Below, piece after piece: positions 1 to 8,849 of a stretch of 64,000 nt of DNA (the stretch's first letter is position 1; every line of letters starts with the position of its first letter). The stretch is from the NCBI GenBank assembly GCA_036489565.1, contig DASXFN010000061.1, forward strand, positions 8,138 to 72,137, read 5' to 3'. Position numbers and translations under genes: made by a program. Under the pieces are notes generated by a model. That model worked only from the letters and a program-made list of their open reading frames with translations. It did not search any database and had not been told where the DNA came from. Source of the stretch: JAICKN01 sp036489565 (GTDB lineage Bacteria > Acidobacteriota > Terriglobia > Terriglobales > Acidobacteriaceae).

Positions 1-1277
1 TAGGTGGTCCCATCGAGCGACATGCCAGAGTTGATGCCGTTGTAGAGGGCACGCTCGATTACGTCGGTAAACTTCGCCTCGCCGCTTGCCGCTAGCATTC
101 GCCAGTTCCACATCATGTTGCCGATGGCGGCGCAACTTTCACCGTAGGCCTGCGCGTTGGGCAGTTCATAAGCTTCGCCGAAGGATTCTCCCTGGCTGCG
201 CGCGCCCACGCCGCCGGTAACGTACATTTGCCGGTTGGACAAATCTTCCCAGAGAGTGTTTAGAGTCTTCCAATAGGCCTGATCGCCGGTCTCGAGATAG
301 TAATCGGTTGCGCCGCAGCAGGCGTACATGGCGCGAACCGCGTGTCCTTCGAGTTTGGTGCGTGAGGTAAACGGGATTCCGCAGAACATGTAGACAATCG
401 CGCGCGGCTCGATGGTGGCGCGGCTATCGCCATGCAGAATGTATCCCGCAAGGTCCACATACTGGTGTTTGCCAGTTGTGCGGTAAAGCTCGATCAGCGA
501 CATCTCAATTTCCGGATGTCCGGAAATGATCGGCTTCTGGTTCGGGCCCGGCCCGTAGCTGGGCATCACAAAATCGTCCACGAACTTCATTCCGGCGTTC
601 ATGAGCGTGGGATCGCCGGTGGCGCGATAGTACGCGACTGCCGCCTGAATCATGTGGCCGAGGCAATACATCTCGTGTCCGATTTCCTGCATGTGCTGGG
701 TCATGCGTTCGGGAATACGGTCCCCCTGGAAATACGTATTCAAGTATCCGCTGGGCTCCTGAATAGCGACGACTTCGCGAATCATCGAATCGGTCACTTT
801 GTGCAATTCCGGCCGATCGCCAGATTGCAGGGTCCATCCCACGGCTTCCGTCCACTTGTAAATGTCAGAATCGGAATAGAACGGGCCTTTTTGAGGCTCC
901 GAACTTTTGCCCACCAGACGGCGGAAGTTATCCATGCGGCCATGTTCTACGAGTTCAACCCGCATGCTGGGGATGCTGCTTTCAACATTGGTCTTGCGGC
1001 GCTTTGACCAAAAGCCTTCTTCAATGGTGACAGCTCGCACAGGTACGGTATGCAGCTTCGCGTAGGGCGAATTCGAGAGGTTCAGCACTCCCTGGTCTTG
1101 CCATGACAACATGGAGCCATCAGCAGCATTTGTTTCAAACGGCGCTGAATGCGGTGAGGTCAATGCCGGACTGCCCAGCCCGAAGGAAAGCGCTGGACGA
1201 ACCAGCAGGGATGCGGCTGTGGAAGTTACCGCGGCTGAAAGAAACTTTCGGCGGGAGAAATCGTGATCGGAACCCAT
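1..1277 (-). CDS. GH127/DUF1680 beta-L-arabinofuranosidase-like enzyme, 3' end cut by window edge
   Basis: The first 425 codons are present and the C-terminus lies beyond base 1. The protein starts at the ATG at 1277 with a twin-arginine signal (SRRKFL followed by an Ala-rich stretch), so it is probably exported folded by Tat. The (alpha/alpha)6-barrel region has recognisable DUF1680 blocks, including YVTGGVGARSQGESFGEAYE and YGESCAAIGN. In that block Glu380 and Cys382 match the Glu-x-Cys metal-binding pair of the family; the catalytic Cys-Cys motif would lie outside the window. Family members release L-arabinose from beta-arabinofuranosides. The upstream region carries a LacI-type palindrome and a 7-2-7 site, suggesting dual control. 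The family call is firm; the exact substrate is inferred. Confidence 0.88.
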   Translation of the reverse strand, partial: MGSDHDFSRRKFLSAAVTSTAASLLVRPALSFGLGSPALTSPHSAPFETNAADGSMLSWQDQGVLNLSNSPYAKLHTVPVRAVTIEEGFWSKRRKTNVESSIPSMRVELVEHGRMDNFRRLVGKSSEPQKGPFYSDSDIYKWTEAVGWTLQSGDRPELHKVTDSMIREVVAIQEPSGYLNTYFQGDRIPERMTQHMQEIGHEMYCLGHMIQAAVAYYRATGDPTLMNAGMKFVDDFVMPSYGPGPNQKPIISGHPEIEMSLIELYRTTGKHQYVDLAGYILHGDSRATIEPRAIVYMFCGIPFTSRTKLEGHAVRAMYACCGATDYYLETGDQAYWKTLNTLWEDLSNRQMYVTGGVGARSQGESFGEAYELPNAQAYGESCAAIGNMMWNWRMLAASGEAKFTDVIERALYNGINSGMSLDGTT

Positions 1278-1451
1278 GAACCACCTCGGCGATACTTTTG
1301 AAGAATGCCGTTGTGCCTATGCGGGGAGCGTTGTGCCGGATAAGAGCCTGCGCAGAAAAGAACTCTTAGCAGAACAAAGTCTCAGGACACTCAGGAACAG
1401 CTTGAGAGTAGTACCTCGCCAGACGAGGCCAAGCCGCTTCGCCACAAATCG

Positions 1452-1463
1452 GCAAACGTTTAC
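1452..1463. promoter_or_regulatory. LacI-type operator candidate GCAAACGTTTAC
   Basis: A near-palindrome centred on CG, the usual layout of LacI/GalR-family operators. The identical 12-mer recurs at 12434, upstream of the TonB receptor, and a related form lies at 3368. It is 189 bases upstream of the GH127 start. The regulator that binds it is not identified; the LacI-family gene at 33622 is one candidate. Confidence 0.5.
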
Positions 1464-1494
1464 CTAACCATACTGGATTCTCCGCATCAGCGGG

Positions 1495-1510
1495 TAGTAC
1501 AGATGTACTA
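1495..1510. promoter_or_regulatory. 7-2-7 inverted repeat TAGTACA-GA-TGTACTA (site A)
   Basis: A perfect 7-bp inverted repeat with a 2-bp centre, the geometry used by dimers of NarL-type response regulators. Related sites lie at 12506 and 16459, all with the same right half TGTACTA. Site A is about 220 bases upstream of the GH127 start. Binding by the response regulator encoded at 15778 is inferred. Confidence 0.55.
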
Positions 1511-1519
1511 TGGCGGCTT

Positions 1520-3292
1520 TTACCGCGGAGCTTTCGCTGAAGGCGAGAACGCCTTCGACCAGGCAGTTCCGGCGACGATCCCAGTTCCTTCTTTTACCAC
1601 CAGAATTTGATCAGAAGCCACCGCCTTGAATTTCTCCTCAAGACCGCTGGGCCAGCGGATTTCCACGTCCGCTACCTTGTCGTTCCCCAGACCGAAGTGC
1701 AGACGCGTGTCATTCACGGAATAAAAGCTGGACTGGCTCAGGACCTCTTGCACCTGCACCTTATGCCCGTAGTGCACCAGCACACGCGCCCCAATGGCGC
1801 TACGGTTCGATTTCGTGCCAATTAACTTGAGCTTCAGCCAATGACGGGTTTTAGGAAGATTGTTTTGCAGTAGAGAAGGCGGTTCATTCAAGTTCACAAT
1901 CAGAATGTCCAGATCGCCGTCATTGTCGAAGTCGCCGAAAGCGCAGCCACGGCTGGAATGTTTGGCGGCGATTCCCGGACCAGCTTCTTCTATAAGCTCT
2001 TCAAATGCGCCATTCCCCAGATTGCGAAATACTACGCGGGGAGTCATCTTCGGATAGCTGGGAAGCTGCTCTTCAATCTGGGGATACACGGTCCCCGTAA
2101 CCATAAAGAGATCGGGCCAGCCGTCGTTATCGAGGTCCACAATGCCCGCGCCCCAGCAAGTGTAATGGGTCTCCACTCCAACCTTGGCCGTCAGCGTGGT
2201 GTTGTCAAAATTTCCCTTTCCATCGTTGCGATACAGACCGTTGGTATCATCAGCAAAATGGGTCTTGAACAAATCCAGAGAGCCATCGAGGTTGTAGTCG
2301 CCCACGCCAATTCCCATACCGGCCTGTTCCATGCCATCGTCGCTGAGCGCAACTCCGCGCAACACGCCCTCCTCGCGGAAAGTGCCGTCATGGTTGTTCA
2401 TGAGCAACATGCTGGGAGTGGAATCGCACGCCACAAAAATGTCGGGCCAGCCGTCATTGTCGAAGTCGGCCGCGACCACGCTCATTCCGTAACTTTCACG
2501 CAATTTTGAAATGCCGGCCTTCTCGCTGACGTCGGTAAAAGTTCCATCTCCATTGTTGCGGTAGAGAGAGTGATACGCCGTAGGCAGGCCTCGCGGGCCA
2601 CATTCCACCGGGATTCCTTTCCAATTGCAGGCGCCGCCCGGCTTGGGTATGTGGGCCCGATCAAAATGCAGGTAGTTGGATACGAATAAATCGAGGTGGC
2701 CGTCGCGGTTGTAATCCAGGAAGGTACAGCCCGCGCCCCATCGGACGACATCGCTCAACAGGCCCGCCTGCTTGGTCACATCGGTAAAGGTCCCATCTCC
2801 GTTGTTGCGATACAGCTTATTCTGGCCGTAGTAAGTGCAAAACAGGTCTTCAAAACCGTCATTGTTGTAGTCGCCGACGCAAACGCCGCCTGCCCAGCCA
2901 ACGTCGTGGAGACCTGCTTTCTCCGTGACGTCCGTGAAAGTTCCGTCGCGATTATTTTTGTATAAGCGATTGGTCGCGCCGGGAGGCGCGCCAGTCATGC
3001 GGGTGCCGCTGAGCACAAAGATGTCCATCCATCCGTCGTTGTCGTAGTCAAAAAACGCACACCCGCAACCGATTGCCTCCAGGATGTATTCCGTATAGTT
3101 CGGGTCGCCGTAGATTATGGGTTGGGTCAGGCCAGCTTCATGAGCAATATCCACGAAATGGGTATCGAAGGGCCGGCCCGAAGGAGCTGGTTTTGCCTGC
3201 GGCTTTACGCTGCGTGGAGCTACCTGGGCAAGCACTCCAGAGGCGGAGGCCAACATCGAGGTCAACACGAATGAACGGCGGGTGATTTTCAT
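1520..3292 (-). CDS. Secreted CRTAC1/ASPIC-UnbV family protein with FG-GAP/VCBS repeats
   Basis: 590 residues with a Tat-type leader (TRRSFV, then a hydrophobic stretch ending near Ala-Gln). Most of the protein is a run of FG-GAP/VCBS-like blade repeats, seen as recurring DYDNDGWMDIF, DYNNDGFEDLF and NNGDGTFTDV motifs whose Asp/Asn residues normally bind calcium. The last part (about residues 500-570) matches the ASPIC/UnbV domain, with IGARV and IRWPSG motifs. This suggests a secreted seven-blade propeller. The biochemical role of the family is poorly known; proteins like this are frequent near TonB receptors in acidobacteria. It lies divergent from the GH31 gene over a 198-base spacer carrying a LacI-type palindrome. 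Confidence 0.88.
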   Translation of the reverse strand: MKITRRSFVLTSMLASASGVLAQVAPRSVKPQAKPAPSGRPFDTHFVDIAHEAGLTQPIIYGDPNYTEYILEAIGCGCAFFDYDNDGWMDIFVLSGTRMTGAPPGATNRLYKNNRDGTFTDVTEKAGLHDVGWAGGVCVGDYNNDGFEDLFCTYYGQNKLYRNNGDGTFTDVTKQAGLLSDVVRWGAGCTFLDYNRDGHLDLFVSNYLHFDRAHIPKPGGACNWKGIPVECGPRGLPTAYHSLYRNNGDGTFTDVSEKAGISKLRESYGMSVVAADFDNDGWPDIFVACDSTPSMLLMNNHDGTFREEGVLRGVALSDDGMEQAGMGIGVGDYNLDGSLDLFKTHFADDTNGLYRNDGKGNFDNTTLTAKVGVETHYTCWGAGIVDLDNDGWPDLFMVTGTVYPQIEEQLPSYPKMTPRVVFRNLGNGAFEELIEEAGPGIAAKHSSRGCAFGDFDNDGDLDILIVNLNEPPSLLQNNLPKTRHWLKLKLIGTKSNRSAIGARVLVHYGHKVQVQEVLSQSSFYSVNDTRLHFGLGNDKVADVEIRWPSGLEEKFKAVASDQILVVKEGTGIVAGTAWSKAFSPSAKAPR

Positions 3293-3367
3293 CCAATAAT
3301 TCTTAGAGAATCGAGGCCCGGAAGACAGGTTTTTATCATCCGCGGCAAGCCAAAAGTCTAACAGAAA

Positions 3368-3379
3368 TTAAACGTTTTC
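3368..3379. promoter_or_regulatory. LacI-type operator candidate TTAAACGTTTTC
   Basis: AAACGTTT core in the divergent spacer between the UnbV gene (minus) and the GH31 gene (plus), 75 bases from the former start and 112 bases from the latter. It matches the sites at 1452 and 12434 in the central eight bases, with different flanks. One repressor could control both genes from here. Confidence 0.4.
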
Positions 3380-3490
3380 TCGATTTCACGACTTACAATG
3401 TCTAGGTCGGTTTTTGCTGCCATTTAAGCCACAGCAGACAGTCTGCATTGGAAGGAAACTACTCCGCTCTGATCGGGGAATTGCGAGCCT

Positions 3491-5722
3491 ATGAACCTCC
3501 GCAGCCGTCGAGATGTACTGAAAGCCATGGGCGCAGCTTCCGCGGCGCTCCTTTTGCCCCGCGATGCGGGCGCTGATACAGCCGCGCAATCCAGGCAGTT
3601 CTCGGACATTGAAATTCAAATTGCACCGGTGAGCGCTCACACTATCCGCTTGAGCGTTCTTCCCGTTAAGGATGGGAAGCTGGCTTCGATCCCCGAGGAC
3701 GGATCTCTCGTACAAGAATCGTCGAGCAATCCCACCTTGAAACTTAGCGGCCATTCGCCGAAGGGGAAGGCCCGCTGCGGAAACCTGAATGTGACAGTCT
3801 CTTCTGGTCCTTTGACGTTCACGGTCACGACCGCGAAGGGAGAGCCCGTCCAAAAATTCCGGATAGAAGAAGGGAGCGGCACTGTAATTTTCCAGACAGG
3901 CGCTTCGCCGCTTTTTGGCTTGGGCGAAGGCGGCCCGCAATTCGATCGGCGGGGCTCTACCGAATCCGCAGTGAACGGCCAGGGTGGATATAAATTAAGG
4001 ACGCACGGCGCGCGGGTGGCCATTCCCTGGATCATCAGCACTTCGGGCTGGGCCATGTTTCTCCACCAGCCGTATGGCACATTCGACCTCACTGGCAGCG
4101 AAGGCAAATTCATTCCCAAGGTTTCGGAGCAAGCACTTCCATTGGACATCTTTTTTGTCAGCGCGAGCGATCCGAAGATGATCATGTCCGAATATGCCCG
4201 TCTGACGGGGCATCCGGAGATGCCGCCGCTCTGGAGTTTCGGGTACCAGCAGTCGCATCGAACGCTCGCCAGCAGAGAAGAAGTTCTGGCGGAAGCGAAA
4301 ACCTTCCGCGACAAAAAATTGCCGTGTGATGCGCTGATTTATCTTGGGACCGGTTTTTGCCCGTCGGGATGGAACACTGAGAACGGTTCGTTCGCATGGA
4401 ACACGCGCGTATTTCCCGATCCCAAAAAAATGTTAAGTGAGCTTCATCAAGAGCATTTCAAGGTCGTGCTGCATGCGGTGATTATTACCGATGAGCTGCA
4501 TGGCCGCGCTCATGATCCCTGCAATGTAAGCAGGTTCGATGAACAAGAAGCCGGTTGCTACTGGGACGCACACCGCAAAGATTTCGCCGAGGGCGTGGAC
4601 GGATGGTGGCCGGATGAAGGCGATCCGCTCGACATCAAATCGCGGTTGGTTCGCAACCGGATGTATTGGGAAGGGCCGCAGATTGACCGCCCCAACGAGC
4701 GTCCCTATGCGTTGCATCGCAATGGTTATGCGGGCATGCAGCGCTACGCGTCTTTCTTGTGGTCGGGCGATGTATTTTCAACCTGGGAGACGCTGAAGAC
4801 GCACATTCCGGTGGCGATCAATACGGCCCTGACGGGGATTCCATATTGGGGAACCGATATTGGCGGATTCGTACCGACCAAAGAATTTACCGCTGAATTG
4901 TACCTGCGCTGGTTTCAGTTCGGAGCATTTTGTCCGTTATTTCGGTGCCACGGACGCACCTGGAAGCTACGGCTCCCTTGGGGATGGAACACAGGCGATC
5001 CAGGACCTATTGAAGTTCGCAGCTCCGATGGCATGGTAACTCCCGATGCAAGCCAGTTGCACGATGAACAGGTTGAGCCGATCTGCCGCAAATATCTGGA
5101 ATTGCGCTATCGCATGCTTCCTTATTTATATAGCGTGGTACACGAGTGCGCCGCGACCGGGATGCCGATCTTGCGCTCACTCTGGCTGCATTATCCCGAT
5201 GACCCCAATGCAGTCGCATGTGGCGACGAATATTTGTGGGGCAAAGACATCCTAATCGCTCCGGTCGTGGAGAAAGGCGCGACCTCGCGGCAGGTTTATC
5301 TTCCGCAAGGCGGCTGGTATGACTTTTGGACCGGCGATCGCGTCGAGGGTGGTCGCGAAATTACGCGTCGGGTGGACCTGGAAACGATTCCGATCTATGT
5401 TCGTGCCGGGGCCGTCCTTCCTTTTGGCCCCATCAAACAATTCGTAGAGGAGAAATCCGATCAGCCGTTATCTGTTTCCATTTACCCCGGCTCGAATGGG
5501 TCGTTTCTTTTGTATGAAGACGACGGTAAGTCATTCAACTATCGCAAAGGGGAGTGGATGGGGACGCAAATGGACTGGGACGACGAGCGACAAGCATTGA
5601 CCCTGCAATTGGCCCACGGCTCGCGCATGCTACAACCAGGCCCGCGCAAATTCGACGTGAAGCTGCAGGATACGGTCCGACACGCGGAATTTGATGGCCG
5701 AAAAGTCGAGGTTAAATTCTGA
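3491..5722 (+). CDS. GH31 family alpha-glycosidase (alpha-glucosidase/alpha-xylosidase type)
   Basis: 743 residues with a Tat-type leader (RSRRDVLKAMG, Ala-rich region to about residue 30). A short N-terminal beta domain is followed by the GH31 TIM barrel. The candidate nucleophile is Asp375 in the WWPDEGD motif and the candidate acid/base is Asp427 in LWSGDVFSTW; both are typical GH31 positions. The C-terminal beta domains carry IPIYVRAGAVLPFGP and a YEDDGKSF block. The enzyme hydrolyses terminal alpha-linked sugars in the periplasm or outside. In this pentose-rich locus an alpha-xylosidase role is plausible but cannot be told from sequence alone. The stop codon is immediately followed by the ATG of the TPR gene, so the two are probably co-transcribed. 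Confidence 0.9.
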   Translation: MNLRSRRDVLKAMGAASAALLLPRDAGADTAAQSRQFSDIEIQIAPVSAHTIRLSVLPVKDGKLASIPEDGSLVQESSSNPTLKLSGHSPKGKARCGNLNVTVSSGPLTFTVTTAKGEPVQKFRIEEGSGTVIFQTGASPLFGLGEGGPQFDRRGSTESAVNGQGGYKLRTHGARVAIPWIISTSGWAMFLHQPYGTFDLTGSEGKFIPKVSEQALPLDIFFVSASDPKMIMSEYARLTGHPEMPPLWSFGYQQSHRTLASREEVLAEAKTFRDKKLPCDALIYLGTGFCPSGWNTENGSFAWNTRVFPDPKKMLSELHQEHFKVVLHAVIITDELHGRAHDPCNVSRFDEQEAGCYWDAHRKDFAEGVDGWWPDEGDPLDIKSRLVRNRMYWEGPQIDRPNERPYALHRNGYAGMQRYASFLWSGDVFSTWETLKTHIPVAINTALTGIPYWGTDIGGFVPTKEFTAELYLRWFQFGAFCPLFRCHGRTWKLRLPWGWNTGDPGPIEVRSSDGMVTPDASQLHDEQVEPICRKYLELRYRMLPYLYSVVHECAATGMPILRSLWLHYPDDPNAVACGDEYLWGKDILIAPVVEKGATSRQVYLPQGGWYDFWTGDRVEGGREITRRVDLETIPIYVRAGAVLPFGPIKQFVEEKSDQPLSVSIYPGSNGSFLLYEDDGKSFNYRKGEWMGTQMDWDDERQALTLQLAHGSRMLQPGPRKFDVKLQDTVRHAEFDGRKVEVKF

Positions 5723-7243
5723 ATGCCAGCGCGCATGACTTTTTGGACGAAGCTAGTCATCGGAATATTTATTTTGTCGTGTGCTTTTCCGGGACTAGCA
5801 CAGAGCCTTAGCGGACCGAACTCCACGCAGGCAATCCAGTCGTCCTTGCGCGGACAAGACTTTGCGCAAGCCCTGCAATTACTGGGACCGGAGTTACGAA
5901 ATTCTCCTCGCGATCCCAAACTCTGGATGCTGCAGGGCCTGGCTTACGAAGGTCTGGGCAAGAATCATGATGCCCTCGCCTCGTTCGACAAAGCATTGGC
6001 GATTGCGCCCGATTATCTTCCGGCGCTTGAAGGCGCGGCTGATTTGGAGTTTAAAGCGGGCAGCGCTCATGCGATTCCCCGCCTGAATCGCATTCTTCAG
6101 CAACTGCCGAACGATCCCACCACGCACGCCATGCTGGCGGCGCTGGCATACAAGCAACATGATTGCGCTACCGCAGTAGAGCACTTTGCGCAAAGTGAAC
6201 GCATCATCGCAAGCCAGCCCGCAGCGCTCCTGGAATATGGCGACTGCCTGATGGACCTGCGGCGCGCCCGCGAGGCGATTCCCCTATTCCAGCAGATGGT
6301 TTCCCGGTTTCCCCAAAACTTCCATGCGCGTTACGATCTTGCGGTCGCGCAGAATGCTGATCACGACGGGAAAAGCGCCGTGGAAACTCTGCAGCCGCTG
6401 CTTGAACAGAAAGAACCTGATCCGAATGCATTGGCGTTGGCCTCGTCCGCCTATGAACAGCAGGGAAATACTCCCAAAGCCGTGGAGTTGCTCCGTCAAG
6501 CTATCGTGTCGAACCCTAAGAACGTCAAATATTATTTGGATTTCGCCACGCTCTCATTCAATCACCAGTCATTCAAAGTGGGCATTGATATGGTGAACGT
6601 CGGGCTGAAGCAATTGCCCAAATCGGCTCCACTCTATGTTGCGCGAGGGGTTCTCTACGTCCAACTCGCGCAATACGACAAAGGCGAAGCGGACTTCCAA
6701 ACCGCCATGCGTCTCGATCCCGGTCAGGCCTCCAGTGCTGTTGCGCAGGGAATGGCACAAATACAGAGCAGCAACCTCGACGCGGCGCTCACCACGGTAA
6801 ATTCGCAGTTAAAGCTTCACCCCAAGGAAGCGTTCCTTTATTACTTGAAGGCGCAAATTCTCGCTCAGAAAGGCGCGCCTGTTGATAGCCCGGAGTTTAA
6901 GGAAGCGATTGCGGCAGCCACGCGGGCGACGCAACTCGATCCTTCCTCAGTTCTGCCGCGCGATATCCTCGGGAATCTTTATCTAAAATCTGGGCAACTT
7001 GATCTCGCTATTGAGCAGTGCCGCTTGGCGCTAAAGGGAAGTCCCTCCGATCAGGAAGCTCTTTATCACCTGATTCAAGCGCTCCGGCGGAGTGGGAAGG
7101 GCTCAAAAACAGAGATGGCTGAGTTGGTAAAAAGACTTGCAGATCTTCAGCACCAGTCGCGGGAACAGGAAGCTTCAGCCAATCAGTACAAACTCTACGA
7201 GTCTCCGCCTTCCGAAAACAAAGACCGAGCGCCGCAGCCATAG
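5723..7243 (+). CDS. Secreted TPR-repeat protein (copy 1)
   Basis: 506 residues. A Sec-type signal peptide (hydrophobic stretch around residues 9-24, cleavage near GLAQ) is followed by tandem tetratricopeptide repeats over most of the length, for example LWMLQGLAYEGLGKNHDALA and YHLIQALRRSG near the C-terminus. It starts directly after the GH31 stop. It is clearly paralogous to the next gene on the opposite strand; both end in the same LAIEQCRxAL-YHLIQALR block. TPR scaffolds mediate protein binding. In this receptor locus it may act as a periplasmic or outer-membrane partner of the TonB receptor, but no function can be read from the sequence. Confidence 0.85.
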   Translation: MPARMTFWTKLVIGIFILSCAFPGLAQSLSGPNSTQAIQSSLRGQDFAQALQLLGPELRNSPRDPKLWMLQGLAYEGLGKNHDALASFDKALAIAPDYLPALEGAADLEFKAGSAHAIPRLNRILQQLPNDPTTHAMLAALAYKQHDCATAVEHFAQSERIIASQPAALLEYGDCLMDLRRAREAIPLFQQMVSRFPQNFHARYDLAVAQNADHDGKSAVETLQPLLEQKEPDPNALALASSAYEQQGNTPKAVELLRQAIVSNPKNVKYYLDFATLSFNHQSFKVGIDMVNVGLKQLPKSAPLYVARGVLYVQLAQYDKGEADFQTAMRLDPGQASSAVAQGMAQIQSSNLDAALTTVNSQLKLHPKEAFLYYLKAQILAQKGAPVDSPEFKEAIAAATRATQLDPSSVLPRDILGNLYLKSGQLDLAIEQCRLALKGSPSDQEALYHLIQALRRSGKGSKTEMAELVKRLADLQHQSREQEASANQYKLYESPPSENKDRAPQP

Positions 7244-7260
7244 CGCAATACTAGGAACGC

Positions 7261-8751
7261 TCAATCCACCAATTTGTAGCGATAGCGTTCCTTGTCTTTC
7301 TTAAGGTCCTGTTCACGGAGCGATGCGAGCCGCTTCAATAAATCCGGGATCTCTTTAGTGTCGCCGGTTTTTCGCAGCGCCTGAATCAGGTGATACATCG
7401 TCTTTTGATCAGTGGGATCACTCTCCAGCGCCTTCCGGCACTGTTCGATTGCCTGTTGGTATTGTCCCGTTTCCAAATAGAGTTTCCCCAGCACGCCCCG
7501 CGCGGCACCCAGGCTCGGCTGCAAGGCGACAGCTTTCTCCGCGGAACGCACTGCCAGTTGAAATTCCGCCGTCTGCGGATCAGCATTTTTTGCGGCAATA
7601 ATATCCGCCTGCATGTAGAGCATCAGAGGATCGTTGGGTTTTTTCTTAAGCGACGCCTGCACCTTTTCGAGAGCGCGATCAAAATCGTTTTGTTGCTCTG
7701 CCGCCAGTCCTAAAGCGGCAGTACTGATGGACTGACTTGGATCGAGTTCGTAAGCTTTTTCGAAGTCAGCCTCTCCTTTGTCATACTTCGCCATCTGGAC
7801 GTAAAGAACGCCGCGCGCAAAATAAAGTGCGGAGGCCTTTGGCTCCAAAGCCAACCCGTCGTTCATGACATCGATCCCTACTTGGAACGCTCCATGGGTG
7901 TATGTGATGTTGGCGAAATCCAAATAGAGATTCACATTTCGCGGATCAAGCAGGATCGCCTGCCGAAGCAGATTGACGGCTTGCGTTGTATCTTTGTTGG
8001 CCTCGTAAGCGGCAGAGGCGAGTTCAAGCGTCCCGGCATCGAGATCCTTCTGCTCCAACAGCGGCTGCAAAGTGGCCAGCGCATCCTGCGGTTGATTGGC
8101 CATCAACTGGACGGCGGCAAGCAAATGACGTTCCTGAGGATCATCCGGCTTAAGCGTTAGCGTGCGCTGAAATACTTTGGCGGCGCGATCATATTGTTTG
8201 AGTTTGACTAAACAGTTGGCGTAGGCATGCAGAGCGCTTGGCTTGGAGTCAAACAGCGCTTCCGCTTTTTCAAAATGTGGAAGGGCGGCGGCGCAGTTTC
8301 CCTGTTGATACTCCAGAATCGCCAGCATGCCGTGACTGATTGTGTCCGCGGGCCGCATTCGCAGGATGCGTTGTAAGAGCGGGATTGCCGATGGGTCCCC
8401 GCCTTCGAATTCGATCTGAATTGCGCCTTCCAGGGCCGGAGGGTAGTTCGGAGATATTTTCAGGGCCTTCTGGAAAGACGCGATTGCGCCTTTTTCGTCT
8501 GCTTTACCTGAATATGCCGCTCCTTGCATGGCCCATAGTTGGGCGTTCCCCGGAGCGGCCTGCAACGCAGGTTCGATCAAGGCAAGCGCCTTATCGAATT
8601 CTTTGTTCTGAAGCGCGGAAACGATGGGAACGAAGCGATCTTCTCCGCTTTGTGCCATTGTCCAAGAAACAAGAGAGAAAACGCACAAGACCAACGCGAA
8701 AAGTAGATTTATTCGTCGCGTTCCGCGCAATCCAAAGGGTCGCCAAATCAT
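7261..8751 (-). CDS. Secreted TPR-repeat protein (copy 2, paralogue of copy 1)
   Basis: 496 residues. A Sec signal peptide (hydrophobic stretch about residues 16-33, ending MAQ) is followed by tandem TPRs that align along the full length with the protein encoded at 5723-7243. The C-terminus is a charged tail (LREQDLKKDKERYRYK). The two genes converge with only 17 bases between stop codons. A candidate promoter lies just upstream at 8766-8794, and a terminator separates this gene from the upstream receptor gene, so it is likely transcribed on its own. Confidence 0.85.
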   Translation of the reverse strand: MIWRPFGLRGTRRINLLFALVLCVFSLVSWTMAQSGEDRFVPIVSALQNKEFDKALALIEPALQAAPGNAQLWAMQGAAYSGKADEKGAIASFQKALKISPNYPPALEGAIQIEFEGGDPSAIPLLQRILRMRPADTISHGMLAILEYQQGNCAAALPHFEKAEALFDSKPSALHAYANCLVKLKQYDRAAKVFQRTLTLKPDDPQERHLLAAVQLMANQPQDALATLQPLLEQKDLDAGTLELASAAYEANKDTTQAVNLLRQAILLDPRNVNLYLDFANITYTHGAFQVGIDVMNDGLALEPKASALYFARGVLYVQMAKYDKGEADFEKAYELDPSQSISTAALGLAAEQQNDFDRALEKVQASLKKKPNDPLMLYMQADIIAAKNADPQTAEFQLAVRSAEKAVALQPSLGAARGVLGKLYLETGQYQQAIEQCRKALESDPTDQKTMYHLIQALRKTGDTKEIPDLLKRLASLREQDLKKDKERYRYKLVD

Positions 8752-8765
8752 CTCTGCCTGCTATT

Positions 8766-8794
8766 TTTATACTTTCATGCCGCCGTGAGCACAA
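8766..8794 (-). promoter_or_regulatory. Candidate sigma70 promoter for TPR copy 2
   Basis: On the minus strand, TTGTGC (8794-8789), a 17-base spacer and TATAAA (8771-8766) lie just upstream of the TPR start at 8751. The -10 box is close to consensus and the -35 box is weak. It overlaps the short space downstream of the receptor terminator. Confidence 0.35.
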
Positions 8795-8796
8795 CT

Positions 8797-8826
8797 AAAA
8801 AGGCCCGCTTCAATTGGAAGCGGGCC
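8797..8826 (-). terminator. Rho-independent terminator of the TonB-receptor gene
   Basis: A GGCCCGCTTC/GAAGCGGGCC stem with a 5-base loop (8802-8826) is followed on the minus strand by a run of five T (8801-8797). It sits 24 bases after the receptor stop codon and before the TPR gene. Confidence 0.85.
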
Positions 8827-8849
8827 GACAGTAACGCTACGTTTGGAGC

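Larger units (their letters stand above)
1278..1519. other. Intergenic control region upstream of the left GH127 gene
   Basis: No convincing gene lies here. A possible 63-codon frame on the plus strand lacks a ribosome site and family resemblance. The stretch holds the two regulatory palindromes listed separately at 1452 and 1495, and lies upstream of the minus-strand GH127 gene and downstream of the UnbV gene. Confidence 0.6.

Noticed and set aside
432..1007. 191-codon plus-strand frame
   Set aside because: Lies wholly antisense to the GH127 gene, which has clear family motifs in its own frame.
1276..1467. 63-codon plus-strand frame in the GH127 upstream region
   Set aside because: No ribosome site, no recognisable family, and it overlaps the LacI-type palindrome.
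3385..3415. A possible fourth 7-2-7 site (CTTACAATGTCTAG) in the UnbV/GH31 spacer
   Set aside because: It lacks one central base and matches only part of each half, so it is not reported as a site.
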